Notes under the pieces: generated by a model | Databases searched by the model: none | Seen by the model: the letters and a program-made list of their open reading frames with translations, nothing else | Told to the model about the DNA's origin: nothing | Origin: Laguncularia racemosa | Lineage: Eukaryota; Streptophyta; Magnoliopsida; Myrtales; Combretaceae | NCBI GenBank assembly: GCA_037954665.1 | Contig: JBBMOL010000376.1 | Span: forward strand, 62,001-126,000 | Direction of reading: 5' to 3' | DNA length: 64,000 nucleotides | Shown here: positions 1 through 11,736 of the stretch, piece after piece | How the letters are laid out: every line of letters begins with the position of its first letter | Position numbering within the stretch: the stretch's first letter is position 1 | Made by a program: the position numbers and the translations under genes

Positions 1-1172
1 AGTTCTTTTTCCATTGTGGAATAGTTGCATTGAGCGTTATCCAATGTTCTGGAAGCATAATAAATGACATGAGAATCTCTCCCAACTCTTTGGCCAAGAA
101 CTGCTCCAACTGCATAATTGCTCACATCATACATGATTTCAAAGGGAAGGGTCCAGTCGGGTGGTTGGATGATTGGAGTAGAAGTTAACTTATCCCTCAA
201 TGTGTCAAAAGCGTTCTTGCAGGCCTCATCGAACTCAAATGTCACTTCTTTTTGCAGCAATCGGCATAGGGGTTGAGTAATCTTGGAAAAATCCTTGATG
301 AAGCGTCGATAGAATCCTGCACTTCCAAGAAAAGAGCGAATTTCCCTTACATTTACAGGGTAAGGTAGAGATTTAATCAATTCTACTTTAGCTTTATCGA
401 CTTCAAGCCCCTTAGAAGATACAATGTGACCTAGAATGAGACTCTGTTCAACCATAAAGTGACATTTTTCATAGTTCAACACTAGATTCTTATCTATACA
501 TCTTTGAAGCACTTTTGTAAGGTTAGTCAAACATGAATCAAAAGAATTACCATAGACGGTGAAGTCATCCATGAAGACCTCTATGATATTCTCCACATAA
601 TCTGAAAATATACTAACCATACACCTTTGAAATGTGGCTGGGGCATTGCATAGCCCAAAAGGCATCCTTCGATATGCAAAAGTACCGAATGGACAAGTGA
701 AAGTAGTCTTCTCTTGATCTTCCGGTGCCACTGGATATTGATGAAAACCCGAATAACCATCAAGACAACAATAATGAGAATGGCCAGCCAAACGTTCAAG
801 CATCTGATCAAGAAAAGGAAGAGGGAAGTGATCTTTTCTAGTTGACGCATTTAACTTCCTGTAATCAACACAAACCCTCCATCCATTCTGAACCTGAGTA
901 GGAATTAACTCACCATCAGAGTTTTCAATCACAGTTAAGCCTGTTTTCTTAGGAACAACTTGAATTGGACTTACCCATTTGCTGTCGGAAATTGAATAGA
1001 TCATACCTGCATCAAGAAGTTTCAAGATCTCTTTCTTAACTACTTCCATCATAGGCGGATTCAAACGACGCTGAACTTCCCTGGAAGGTTTGCAATTATC
1101 TTCCATTAAAATCTTGTGCATGCATGTGGAGGGGCTTAGTCCTTTGATATCAGCTATGGACCATCCAATGGC
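1..1172 (-). pseudogene. Reverse transcriptase domain of element 1 (partial)
   Basis: I translated the complement of 300-1170 and found an uninterrupted RT: a linker with IGWSIADIKG, then WRVCVDYRKLN, then the palm motif around MPFGLCNAP, and the catalytic box FMDDF at about 560-575 (YxDD type with F in the first position, as in Athila-like RTs). After it come the conserved SFLGSAGFYRRF and the start of the RNase H connection. It copies element RNA into DNA in the virus-like particle. The frame enters from the gag-protease polyprotein only after a one-base shift in the A-rich stretch at about 1168-1178, where the upstream frame ends at 1150. The domain continues past the window edge. Apart from the frameshift no lesion is visible in the RT itself. 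Confidence 0.88.
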
Positions 1173-2195
1173 TTTCTTTGTACTCTCTCAATACCCGAAT
1201 CAACTTTTCTTCTTCTAAAGCACTTAGTTTGTTGGAGACTATCACAGCAAGAGTCTCCTTTTCTACTAAGAAAATATACTTTAGATGTTCGGGTAAGGGT
1301 TTTAATTCTAGCTTTGGTGCCTGCACAATAGATGGAAGAAGTCTTGTGTTAGAAGGGGGTAAATGAATGTAGGACACATCGTACCTGATAGGTTTTAATG
1401 ATTCCAACTCCCAAATCTTATCCTACAAATCAGAGGATATTACAAGCTTCTCCTTAAGAGTTTTCAATGCATGAATAGTAAGACTCCTATTAAGTACAAC
1501 TTTCAACTCATCATCGCCTATCAAATCAAATGTAGCCTGTGTTAATGGGTCAATAACATCCACAACAAAAACAGGAGAGATATCACTAGGATATTTCATG
1601 GCATCATAAATGTTAAATTTAATCACTTCACCATCAAATTCCATAGTGAGGTTACCATCATGTACATCAATTTTTGTTCTGGATGTCTTAAGAAATGTTC
1701 TCCCTAATAATATCATTGATGAATTACGAGAATCATCATTCTCCATGTCAAGCACGTAAAAATCCGCAGGGAAAACCAAACCATTAACTTGTACTAAAAC
1801 ATCTTCTAGAACTCCCTCAGGATAAACATTGGACCTATCAGCAAGTTGAACAATAACACCCGTTTCCTTCAAGGGACCAACATTTAAACATTGATAAACA
1901 GACAAAGGCATGGCATTGATTGAAGCTCCTAAATCACACATAGCTTTAGTGATCCCAAGATTACCTATTTTGCAAGGAATAGTGAACATACCTGGATCTT
2001 TACATTTAGGAGGAAGCTTCTTCTGAAGAATAGCCGAAACATTCTCACCTACACTAATCTTTTCATTACCTTTCAGCTTTCTTTTGTTAGTGCACAATTC
2101 TTTGAGAAATTTGGCATAACGAGGTACTTGCTTAATTGCATCCAACAAAGGAATGTTTACCTCAACTTTGCGAAAAGTGTCAAGAATCTCTTTTC
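1150..2195 (-). pseudogene. Aspartic protease and protease-RT linker of element 1
   Basis: The minus-strand frame 2148-1423 encodes a retropepsin-type protease: a LDAIKQVPRYAKFLKELC lead-in, then the catalytic motif DLGASINAMP (D-L-G in place of the more usual D-S-G, a known variant in Athila-like elements) and the flap and second-half motif ILLGRTFLKT. An in-frame TAG at 1420-1422 separates it from the linker (1407-1150), which stays in the same frame. A frameshift at about 2185-2195 separates it from gag. The protease would process the gag-pol polyprotein. The two lesions mean this copy cannot make a full polyprotein. Confidence 0.85.
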
Positions 2196-3640
2196 TTCAG
2201 CTTCATTCTTGGTTTTCGCTAATCTAGAAGGGAAAGGAGGTGCTGTTGTCATGATCTTTGGTGGTTCAATGAGGGGTCCTTTGATCTGATTGTTCTGCTG
2301 GCTCAGAGTTGCAGTTTCTTTCTCAGTCTCTTCCTCAGGATTAGTTCGGTGTCCCTTCTCATTTGATCCCTGCAATTTCGTTCCACTTCTCAAGGTAATT
2401 GCATTAGCACTTTGCTTTGGATCTGTAATGATTTGAGAAGGTAACTTACCTTGAGTTTCCAACCTGTTTATAGAAGAAGCAAGTTGGCTTACCTAATTTT
2501 CCAAGTTGTGGATGCTCTGCTTTGTCTCATCCTGAAATTGTTTTGTATTAACGGCAAGTGATTTAACAATTTCCTCAAGAGACATACCTGAAGGGGAAGG
2601 AGCTTGCGATACTTGGTTTGATGGCTTAGGTTGGAATTGTTGGAAGTTTTGTGGTTTATTGCCATATCTAAAGTTAGAATGATCCCTCCATCCAGGATTG
2701 TAAGTATTTGAGTAGGGGTCATACTTCCTTTGTGGTTGCCCTGGGAATCCTCCTACAGCATTGGCGTGTTCATGATTGTCTTCTTGTAATGTGGGGCACA
2801 TGCCGGTAGGATGATTAGGAGCAGCACAAATTCCACAAGCCTTCACCTGCTGGGTATTTCCAAGAGCTAGCTGCTGCACAAGGGAGGTTAGGTTAGAAAT
2901 TTGATGTTCAAGGTTAGACACACTTACCTCATTTACCTTCCTTGAAGATGTATCATGCCTATACCCAAATTGTTGCGAATTGGCAGCCATAATGGAAATC
3001 AATTCCCTAGCTTGACCAGGGGTTTTGTTTACTATGGCGCATCCACTTGTAGCATCCATCATCTTTCTTTCCATCGGAAGCAGGCCTTCGTAAAAATATT
3101 GGATGAGGAGTTGTTCAGATATCCCATGTTGTGGGCAGCTTGCACACAGTTGCTTGAACCTCTCCCAATACTCATGAAGAGTCTCGGTGTCCCTCTGTTT
3201 GATACCACAAATTTCTCTTCTTATACCAGCTGCTCTGGATGCGGGGAAGAATTTGTCCAAGAAGAGTCTGACCATATCTGTCCAAGTGGTTATAGAACCT
3301 AGAGGCAAATAAAACAACCAATCTTTAGCTTTAGTACTTAAAGAAAACGGAAAAGCACGTAGCTTGATTTGATCGTCGGTTATTCCTTGCGGCCTCATAC
3401 TAGAACACACTATATGAAATTCTTTCAAATGCTTGTGAGGATCTTCATTCTCAAGACCATGAAAAGTGGGTAGCAGATGTATCAACCCAGATTTCAACTC
3501 GAATTCAACAGCTACTTCGGGTAGTGAATACAAAGTGGTTGTTGATTCACATCCGGTGCAGCCAACTCTCGCAATGTTCTCTCGGGATTTGCCATATCGT
3601 CTTCTTTTTCAGAATCAAAGGATGAATCAGACAAATCAGA
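2157..3640 (-). pseudogene. Gag of element 1 (capsid and zinc-knuckle nucleocapsid)
   Basis: The longest frame, 3533-2493, holds the retrotransposon gag domain (LRAFPFSLSTKAKDWLFYLP through FYEGLLPMERKMMDA) and a CX2CX4HX4C knuckle (CGICAAPNHPTGMC), followed by the lineage-specific NPGWRDHSNF block. A stop near 2490 and a same-frame continuation (2462-2157, containing the conserved ITLRSGT) complete gag. The likely true ATG is upstream, near 3591, in a frame that hits a stop close to 3530. A one-base shift there explains why the long frame starts without an ATG. Gag forms the particle coat and binds element RNA. Confidence 0.85.
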
Positions 3641-3775
3641 TGCTAAGTTCAGTCTAGGGGATGATCTAGCTTCTCGTCGCAACCTCTTTAGAGTCTTCTC
3701 AATCTCCGAATATAAGTTAGTTCACCCGTCTGAGAAGAACGAGTCATACAAGAATAGAAATAAATTTGACACCAA

Positions 3776-3793
3776 TCCCCGGCAACGGCGCCA
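3776..3793 (-). other. Primer-binding site, tRNA-Asp type (element 1)
   Basis: The minus strand reads TGGCGCCGTTGCCGGGGA, an exact complement of the 3' end (including CCA) of plant tRNA-Asp. It lies 5 bp inside the LTR boundary, which is where minus-strand DNA synthesis would start. Confidence 0.92.
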
Positions 3794-4734
3794 AAATTTG
3801 ATGGGTGTCGAATCCAACAAAAATAAAACCTACTCCTAGACAATTATATGATTTGCATATAGTGGTGAGTAGGGTCGAATCCACAGAGATTGGTTAAATT
3901 TATTTCTATTCAAGGAGAATAAAAAGGAAAAAGAAAATTGGGGGGGGGGTTTGTGAATCAAATAAAGTTAAAACAAGATAAGAAAATTGAATATTGATAA
4001 AAGCCTAGCCAAAGGAATCAAGATAGTTTAATTCAAGGAATTGATCATCGATGCAAATGTTTTCTATTCTTATTCCTAGATAAACTGGTTATGGTTATTA
4101 ACAAGCTCTAACAACCTATCTCTCCGTACTTCCTCGATAACCAAGAGAAGCTCTTTGATTATTTCTCTTATCGATTAGACAACCCCAGACAAGCACTTAG
4201 GATTTAATCTACCAATAGCATTAAAAACTAGAGAGACCACCACTTCATGCCAGTAGATTATAAGATAACCTATTTAAACATGATCACACACCTCCATAAC
4301 ATGAATTCGATCATCTATTTTATAACCAAACATGTTATTGTGTCACTGAGACTAGAACAATTAAACAATTATGGATTTGACGTGCTAGTTGACAATATAT
4401 TAACTTGCTAATTGAGTAGAAGAGCTCTATTCATACCAATCAACAAAGATAATAATGACAAGACGTTCAGAAGATATATGAATATCCGAAAACAATGAAT
4501 AGATTAAATACAAGTCAATTAGACCTCACAATTCATGGAGAATTAAACATCTATGACCCTTTGGCTAGAAAAGTAGCTTAGCTACACATGTTCATCAATA
4601 AAAACGAAAATAAAAAGTAGAAACATGATGAACCCGGTTGCCTGCTCTACCTCCAAGATGATCCAAGGTTCTTCAAGATCCAAAGATTCCAGATTAAAGA
4701 TTAAAAAATTCCCCTCACCCTCTAGGGTTGGTTC

Positions 4735-4742
4735 TATTTATA
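4735..4742 (-). promoter_or_regulatory. Candidate TATA box in LTR of element 1
   Basis: The complement of 4735-4742 is TATAAATA. It is well placed for an LTR promoter driving minus-strand transcription towards gag, downstream of the CCGTG repeats in that direction. It is assigned from sequence and position only. Confidence 0.5.
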
Positions 4743-4849
4743 TTGTTAGAGGGATGACATGTGATCTTTTGCTAACAAGATACGAAAATATCTTTCCTTT
4801 TCCAAGTAGATTTCGAGAAGTGAATCTTCGTCTTCCTGGCACGCCCTAC

Positions 4850-5215
4850 CACATGGCTGTGGGTCAAGTCGTGCCTTCCTCTGTGCATAATTCACGTATC
4901 ATCTTCCGTGTCCAGTGTGTACCACGGCTCCACCCACGGCTAGATTTTCAACCGTGCCTTCCTCTGTGCATGATCTACAAGTCTTCATCCTTGTCCAGTG
5001 TGTACCACGGTCTACACCACGGCTAGATCCTAGGCCGTGCCATCCTCTGTCAAAGTTCCACAATTTCTTCTCCTTGGCAAGTCTAGCTTCCACCACGGCT
5101 CCAAGCACGGTTGCTCCTACGGCTGCCACCACAGTCTTCCCTAAAACCGTGCTCTCTTTCTCCTGCAGTGTGTAGTACGGTTTACAACATGGCCAGATCT
5201 CAAACCATGCGTCCT
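4850..5215. repeat. CCGTG/CACGG imperfect tandem repeats in LTR of element 1
   Basis: Units of roughly 90-100 bp recur with the core CCGTGCCTTCCTCTGTG followed by GTGTACCACGG and CACGGCTAGAT; at least three copies are visible, with a degraded fourth. They lie upstream of the candidate TATA box, where LTR enhancers normally sit. The 10-mer CCGTGCCTTC recurs in the LTR of the unrelated copia element G. Confidence 0.8.
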
Positions 5216-5440
5216 TCTAGATAGATACTTGCTCAAGTGCTTTCCTCCGGTGGTGTAACTCCTTGTCTTGATCCAAGTTGTAGATGACTTCTCTAATTTA
5301 CTTAATTAGCATCCTGACTCCATTTAACCTAATTTACCACCATAATAGAATTAAGTACCATTTCCTTATGATTTCTATAAAATCAATAATAATTTAACGC
5401 AATTTATACTATAAAGATTGAGTATAAAATGGCTCTATCA

Positions 5441-5974
5441 GCATGATCTTAAGGCTGTGATGAGAAAGCGATTTGTTCCCAAGTACTATCACAGGGAACT
5501 CATGCAAAGGTTGCAAATGTTGAGACAAGTAGTAGTAGTTGTGGAGCACTACCACAAAGAGATGGAGATGATCATGACCAGGGCTGATGTAGATGAGGAA
5601 GAGGAGGCCACCATGGCACGATTCTTGGGTGGTTTAAACAAAGAAATTGCTGATAGGGTAGAATTGCAACATTATGTGGAGTTGGAGGATATGGTGCAAT
5701 CTAGCTATCAAAATTGAGAGACAACTCCAAGGAAGAGGTCCACACAGGTAATTTCCAAACCTTCTTCCAGTTCTCATTCTGCATGGAAGGTTTATGGAAA
5801 GTTTGATTTTAAGGGAAGTAACCTACTACTGATGTTGCAAAGGGGAAGGTAGTTAGGGTTTCACCTGAGAAACCTAAGGAGGCTGAACCCAAGGGCAGGA
5901 ACAGGGACACTAAAATGCTGGAAGTGTTAGGGTGTAGGGCAAATTAGCAAGGATTGCCCTAATAAGAGAACAGT
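5441..5974 (+). pseudogene. Element A gag fragment (Ty3/gypsy)
   Basis: The frame 5441-5717 matches the plant Ty3/gypsy gag domain (MRKRFVPKYYHRELMQRLQ ... EEEATMARFLGGLNKEIADRVELQHYVELEDMV). A frameshift and stop follow at about 5700-5720, and a decayed zinc-knuckle region lies at 5905-5965 (ending in the expected CPNKR-like context, with an in-frame TAG). Its 5' end is removed by element 1 and its 3' side is interrupted at 5975 by element B1. The matching continuation is at 13706. Decay is far advanced, so this is the oldest visible layer. Confidence 0.82.
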
Positions 5975-6656
5975 TGATGGGGATCAAGTAGCATCAAGAG
6001 TTCTCGAGCCAAAGTCTAATGACCCGCTACATGGTATTGGAGGTCCAATGACAAGAGCTAGAGTTAAGCAAGCGGGAGAAGCCTTGCAAGGATTAGTTAT
6101 GGAACTCCAAGAGCAAGAAGCAAGTCGACACAAGTCTAATTCAAGCCCCGAGCTAGTAAACATAATATATCAAAGCACGGACGAAGCGAAGGCCATCAAC
6201 GATGGAACGACAGCCTTCAGCAAAGGAAGGCCGCTGGCCTAAATTTCAAGGCTGCCGGCCTTGGAAGCTGCACAGCCGGCGTAGTGCCGGCCTAGATATT
6301 CGTGGAACGTCTTTTTGTTTTCTTCCGTTATTTTAAATCCGGCCATATATGAATTTAGGCTGCCAGCTTATGTGTTTTTTTTCGAATATAACACCTTATG
6401 TTGTCATTTGAAAGGACACTTTTATCAGATTGAGTACAAATTTCCTTGAGAGAATCCTCTCTTCTTTAGTTCTTGCAATAGAACTTCCTTCGATTTCTTC
6501 ATCCTAAACGCTTGGGAAAATCAATCCAGATAGCTTGGTTTTTAAAACGACGGTTCGTTGGGGGCGGGTTTCGTTTCATTTTTGATTCAAAATTTGATTT
6601 TCGGGGGGTTGAATCCTTTTGAACGTTGGGTCTTAGCGATACTAGGGGTTCCGTCA
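5975..6656 (+). repeat. 5' LTR of B1 (682 bp)
   Basis: It starts TGATGGGGATC and ends CCGTCA, and matches the B3 3' LTR (33335-34019) along its whole length. It contains a cluster of GCCGGC palindromes at about 6230-6300. The last ~150 bp fall in the smeared zone. The opening ~265 bp encode, in a shared short frame, the repeated sequence seen in all B LTRs; I do not regard that as a gene. Confidence 0.88.
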
Positions 6657-8030
6657 TTTGTATTTGAGCCAGCTCATTTAAACGGGTAACTCTATCCTTT
6701 TTAATATTTTTCTTTAATTTATTTTCATAAATTTTCTTCATAAAAAAGAAAAAAAAAATTTTTTTTAAATTTTTAAAGAAAAAAATTTCAAAAAAAAAAA
6801 AATGGTGAAGAATTTTTTTCGAAAAAAAAAAATCAAAAGGGGTACCGGGGGCCACCGGGGAAATTTGGGGGGAGGGGGGTTAAATTTGGGGGAAAGCCCT
6901 TTTTATTTTTTTTTTCCCCAAAAGGGGACTTTTTGCGGGGGGAAACAGCCGGGCCAAGTCAAACCCTTTGCGGGTGGGAGGGGAAAAAAATAATTTGGTT
7001 TTTTTTTTGGTTTTTTTAAAAAAAGTTTTGGGGGAATTGGAAAATTCCCAAAAAAGGGGGAAAAAATTTAAAAAAGGGGGAAAGGGGTTTTCACAAAGGG
7101 TTTGGTTTTTAATTAATTTGGGGGGGGGTTTTTTGAGATAAAAAAGGGGGGAGGAAATAAAGGAAGAAAATTTAAAATTAAACCCCCAAAAAAAGTGGGG
7201 AAAAAAGGATGTGGGAGGAAAAGGGGAAAAAAACCCCTTTTTTCGGGGAAAAAGGAACCCCCCGGGAAATTTTGGGGGGAGCAAAAACCCCCCATTTTTT
7301 TCCCCCCCCAAAACCCAAATTTTTAAACCCCCCGAAAAAAACCCCAGAAGAAAAAGGTTTTCCCCCCCCCGGGGGGCCGTGTAGGGTGGGATCAACTGGT
7401 TAGGAAAAAGGAGAGGGGTATGGAGAGGAACCTGTTAGCACTTGGGGGGGAATAAAAACTATTTTGCAGAAGGGGTTTCCCTTTCCCCCTAATCAAAAAT
7501 TATAGGGTTTTGCTTAGGATTTTTCCCAGGGGTCTGCCCCCAGGGTCCAAAATTGTAGGGGATATTAAAAGGGGAATGGAAATAGCCATGTTTTAGAGCT
7601 AAGGTGGAGGAGGAGGATGAAGCAAAAAAAGGGCTGGGTTTTTTTGGGGTGGATTAAATTAGGGAGATCGCTGATATTTTTAGATCTACAACTTTTTGTA
7701 AATATTGGGGAAATTTTATTGCATAAGGCGATCAAGTTGAGAAGCAGCAAAAAAAGGAAAGAGAAATTTAAAGGGTTTTTCACCCTGTTTAAATTTCTTC
7801 CGGGAAATAATTCAACTTTGGGTTCTTCAGGGAAAGTCAAAATTGAGAATAAAAAAAACCCCACCACCAAAAAATAAGGAGGAAGAAGGCAAAGGGCACC
7901 GGCATCTTTTTTTGGAAAAGGGTAAATTAAACCCAAAAAACTATTTCCCGGTTTTGCTGTTTTTAAAGTTTTTTTGGGTCCCCGGGGATTTGGGCATATT
8001 GCATCGCAGTTTCCAAACACTAAGGCGATG
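6657..8030 (+). pseudogene. B1 primer-binding site, leader and gag (smeared)
   Basis: Just after the LTR, TTTGTATTTGAGCC at 6657-6670 is a damaged version of the tRNA-Met type site TTGGTATCAGAGCC. The gag body can be followed only by alignment to B3: 7385-7465 matches 29270-29340, and the zinc-knuckle end at about 7980-8010 keeps GGGCATATTGCATCGCAG, i.e. GHIASQ with a glutamine codon where B3 has a TAG stop. Runs of identical bases dominate, so the long open frames on both strands here are artefacts of low complexity and not genes. Confidence 0.6.
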
Positions 8031-10052
8031 ATCCTTTTGGGGGAAGTGGTGTTGTGGAGAGTGTGAGTTCAGGGGGAAAAAAGATGAAAATGCCCCCACG
8101 GGAAAGTTTGTAGTGATTTTTGGATTTTAAAGGGCCTGAAAAGGGGAGAGGGTTTTGTTACCAAGGGGTTTTAATATAAAATTAAAGGGATGGGGTGATA
8201 AACTATAGCGAGAGCATTTTTTTTTCATACTAGATCCCATGTGAAAAAACAGGGTGTGTATTTTTGATTATTGATAGTGGAAACTTTAAAAAGTTGCTAG
8301 CACATTGGGGGTTTGAAAAAATAAACCCAAAAAATAGAAGCAAAAAATTTAGCCTTAAAATTTTGGCAGGGGTTTGAGGAATGTGGGGGGGTTTAAAGTG
8401 ACAAGAAAGTACGGGGGTTTCTTTTCTTTGGGGAAAAATATCGTGATGAGGTTTTGGGGTGATGTGGTCCCTATGCAAGCTTGCCACATATTACTAAGAC
8501 GACCCTTGGCGTTTAAATTAAAAAGGGTCCCCCACGAGGGGGTATCATAATGGGTTATTCATTTATTTTTAAACAAAAGAATTTGGTTTTGAAAACCCCT
8601 TAATCCTTGGGGGTTTGTGAGGATCAGATGAGAATTGCTAAGATTTAAGAGGGAGAGGGAAACAAAAGAGGGGAATAAGGAAAAAAAATTTTGAGCCCGG
8701 TAAAAGAAGTGGCCAAAACCAGGGTGTTTGTGAAAAAAAATTGGGGGGGAAAAAACGAGTGGCATTGGGAGGCAAGTAGTTTAAAATAGTGTTTTGGGGG
8801 GAAAAAACGACATTTACTTGTACTGATTCAAGGATGTTTACTTTCCCCTTTTGACCATTTTAAACTCTTTTGCTGCATTTTTTGGGTTTCTTTTTTTGCG
8901 GGAAAATTGCTGACTTATTTCCTGAAGAAGTCCCAAAGGGGTTTGCCTCCACTAAGGGTTTTTAACTCAGATTGTTTTTTATTAAAAAGTGCTTAAATTT
9001 CCCAAAATTAGACTAGCATACTGGGCGAACCCAAAAGGGAAAACCAAAAGAGATCCAAAAGGAAAGTGATGATCGGGTAGAAAAGGGGGTTGGGGGGGGG
9101 GGTTGGGGGTTTAACCCGTCCATGTTCATTCGGGGAAACGGGGCCAAAAAAGGGTTTGGAACAGGGGCAAATGTGTCCCCGACTGTCGAGCAACCCTTTA
9201 AAACACATTTTTTTAATTTAATATGACATCCCACCCCTGTTTTGATGATTTGCTTGATGAATTGCTTGGTGCTTGTTTTTTTTCCCAAAAAATTGGGATT
9301 AAGGAAGGGGCTATTACCAGTTAGAATGAAAGGGGGGCGAAGGGAAAACTTTTAAAATTTAAATTCATATCTTGAGGGGATGGAAAAGGGCCTTTGGGGT
9401 TAACAAATGCGCCTAGCCCCAATTTATGGTTAAAAATTTATTTTCCCTTTTCGTGCTTTTTTTGGGAAATTTGGGTTGTTGTGTACTTTGTTGAATCTTA
9501 GTTTTTAGCAAGCGTTAAATGACAAGTTACGCATTTACAATGTCTTTTTGCTTTTTTGAGAGAAAAAAAAATTTTTATGCCCAAATTGAAAAAGTGCCCC
9601 CTTTTGCATGGGAAAATGGGTTTTTCTTGGGTTTGGTTTTAGGGGCAAATGGGATTGGGTGTTTATGAGGGGAAGGGTTTAAAAACAAAAAAGGGGGTTG
9701 GGGCCCCCACCAGGGAAAGCAAGTGAGGTCAGAAGCCCCCCTTTCCTTGGGAAATTTTGCAAGGGATAAGGGGGTTTTGGGGGGGGGGGTTTAGTTTATA
9801 AACGCTCCTTTTAAAAAGTCTTGTTTTAAAAAGAATTCTGAGTTTAGGGGTGGCGAAAAACATGAAAGGCCTTTAACGCTTGAAAGGGAAATTTTAAATA
9901 ATGCACCCTTACTTTTCTTCCTAAAATTTTTTAGAAGGGTTTTTTAGATAGAAAAGCGATGCTTTGGGAAAAGGGATTTTATGGTTTTTTGATTTCAGGA
10001 TTCCAAAACCAATTGCTTTTTTTTAACCCAAAAACTTTAATTGGGGCTTTTT
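8031..10052 (+). pseudogene. B1 protease, reverse transcriptase and start of RNase H (smeared)
   Basis: Alignment to B3 by eye: 8255-8290 corresponds to the protease (here D-S-G is kept, ATTGATAGTGG), 8900-9560 to the RT (CCTGAAGAAGT at 8919 matches 30746; the LTNAPS and YFDD regions map to about 9400-9510), and 9900-10040 to the RNase H start (GGATTCCAAAACCAATTGC matches 31760). The sequence keeps B3's spacing while single bases are replaced by the neighbouring base, which destroys every frame. Confidence 0.6.
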
Positions 10053-11736
10053 TGATTGAAAATTTGCAATTTACACAAAATTTAAAACCCTTTTTTTCTC
10101 CACCTTCCTTGGGGATCAAAATTTGGAAGGGGACCTATCGATTACAGTAGTATTTGGTTTAAGCCCGGATATCGTTCCCTAGGAAACATAAGTACTAATA
10201 AAACCTCAAAAAACCACTATCTAAACCCCAAAAATTTTGAGTGGAAATTTATTTAACCAAATTAACCCAAATTAAAATAAATTAAAAAAATAGAACTGAA
10301 AATCAATGAATATCAAACAATGAGTTTAAAATTTTCAAAACCAATGTTAAAAAGCATTTCCCTACTCCCTTTCTACTCATCTAATTATATGCAACTTCAA
10401 TCCTTAGAAAAAATTAAATTTAAAGAATAATGATTATCTCCCGAAACCGCGGGGCATTAACACTAAGTCAAAGTTTCTTCCAAAATCACTAACTCTAATT
10501 CTAACCCCAAATTTAAAAAAGGGTCCCCCTTTTATTAACAACAAACAGAATTGATGGGGTAATTTACCCCAAACCCTCAATTAGATTAAAAAAATTTTTT
10601 CCCAAACTAATACGGAAAACTTTTGCCCTTTTTATCCCTTGATTGGCCTACAAACCTTTTTTATCCAAAGTATGATTTTCAAACAAAGTTTTTTCCCTAA
10701 CTTATCAGAAAACAATGTAACTAAAAACTGGCCCAAAAATCAAAACAACAAATATAATTTAAAAAACATGGATGAAATCAGAGTGCTCAACCGTCATTTT
10801 TTTGCAATAAACCCAATGTTCATAGTTTAAACAAATTTGTAAGATCCGGGTAGAAATTTAAATTTGCTACACATGGTTCTCAAGGAATAACAAAAAGAAA
10901 AAAATCAAATTAAAGTGTAACCCCTTTAGGGAAATTTAAAACTCGAAAAATTTCCTTTTAAGGTGGGTTTTTCTCCAAAAAATTTCCCGGAAAGTTTTTT
11001 CTGCCCCTTCCCCAAAAATACTTTCCCCTCTCTTCAAAGACGGGGTATTTATTTCCTATGGTAGCTTCCTCTCTAGCGTGTAGGGGATATTTCCCTTTTA
11101 AAAAAAGGACGAAAGATTTAAAAAACGATTTGAAGATATCTTTCCTTCGATAGACACACCCGGCATAAATACACGGGCGTGTAGATAAACCGTGTATCTC
11201 TCTAAAAACAGTGAACTTTTTGGGGGTGTTTTTCCCCCCGGCCATTTTTTAATAGCCGTGTATTTCCCCTGTTTCTTTTTTCTTCATACACGGTTTTTAT
11301 TACCCCGGTGTTTAACCAACCCTTTTGTCCTCCTCAATGTGTTTTTTATGCACGGTTTTGGGGTTTTTCGGGGGTTTTTCCAACCGGGGTACTGGTTTTG
11401 TCGTGAAAACCCCTTTTTATGCGAAAACACGGGCGGGGTACACGCCTGTGTAATCCGAACCGTTTTGTCTTTTGGTTTCCCTTTCACGGGGGCCGTTTGA
11501 AAACCGTGGGGGACTTTCCTTTTAAATTTCAAAGCATTCCCCTTTTTTACTTGCTTTTATCCCAATTCGTCTTAAATTTAAATATTTTTAAACCCAAAAT
11601 TCCCCTTTTTCCACCCCAAAAATCATGAAATATAAATCAATTAAGCATCATAATCTTATTTTTCACCCCCCTTTTTTCCCCTTTAAAAAATTAAATTTTA
11701 ATCATCTCCAATTATAAGATTTAAAATAGATTTTCA
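10053..11736 (-). repeat. Solo LTR E, Athila-like, inside B1 RNase H
   Basis: B1 matches B3 up to about 10050 and again from about 11740 (CATTAAACAACCCAGT matching 31810), so the 1.7 kb between is an insertion. It begins TGATTGAAAATTTGC and ends near TTTTCA, and has the Athila-type inner block (AGTAGTATTTGG...CGGATATCG...TCCCT at about 10145-10185), in the same orientation as element 1. CCGTG/CACGG repeats lie at 11155-11515. No internal coding region is present, so it is a solo LTR left by LTR-LTR recombination. The exact ends and target duplication are blurred by the smeared sequence. Confidence 0.72.
11155..11515. repeat. CCGTG/CACGG repeats in solo LTR E
   Basis: Repeated short cores such as CACGGGCGTGTAG, ACCGTGTATCTC, ATACACGG and TGCACGGTTTTGG occur in this part of the LTR. 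CCGTGTATCT here is identical to a core in the copia LTR of element G. The sequence is inside a smeared block, so unit length cannot be determined. Confidence 0.6.

Larger units (their letters stand above)
1..5440 (-). mobile_element. Element 1: Athila-like Ty3/gypsy retrotransposon, 5' part, runs off left edge
   Basis: Read on the minus strand the order is LTR (5440-3799), tRNA-Asp primer-binding site, gag, aspartic protease and reverse transcriptase, with RNase H, integrase and the 3' LTR expected left of the window. The gag sequence YNPGWRDHSNF, the protease motif DLGASINAMP and the tRNA-Asp PBS together place it in the Athila side of the Ogre/Tat/Athila clade (family knowledge). It carries at least three frameshifts and two internal stops, so it is not autonomous. 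It is inserted in the gag of element A, which resumes at 5441; the partner target-site copy lies outside the window. Confidence 0.9.
3799..5440 (-). repeat. 5' LTR of element 1 (1642 bp)
   Basis: On the plus strand the repeat begins TGATGGGTGTC next to the PBS and ends GGCTCTATCA, so on its own strand it starts TGATAGAGCC and ends CA, with a 4-bp terminal inverted repeat TGAT/ATCA. The sequence switches at 5441 to an unrelated gag. A minus-strand TATAAATA lies at 4735-4742. The LTR holds an imperfect CCGTG-rich repeat array (4850-5215). The other LTR is outside the window, so LTR identity and age cannot be measured here. Confidence 0.88.

Noticed and set aside
4899..5175. Short open frames on both strands in LTR of element 1
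   Set aside because: They overlap each other and follow the CCGTG tandem repeats.
6499..9288. Many open frames of 60-170 codons on both strands (e.g. 6880-7395 minus, 7565-8020 minus)
   Set aside because: They consist of runs of P, K, F, G and L from homopolymer-smeared sequence; the same positions align to a known gag-pol on the plus strand.
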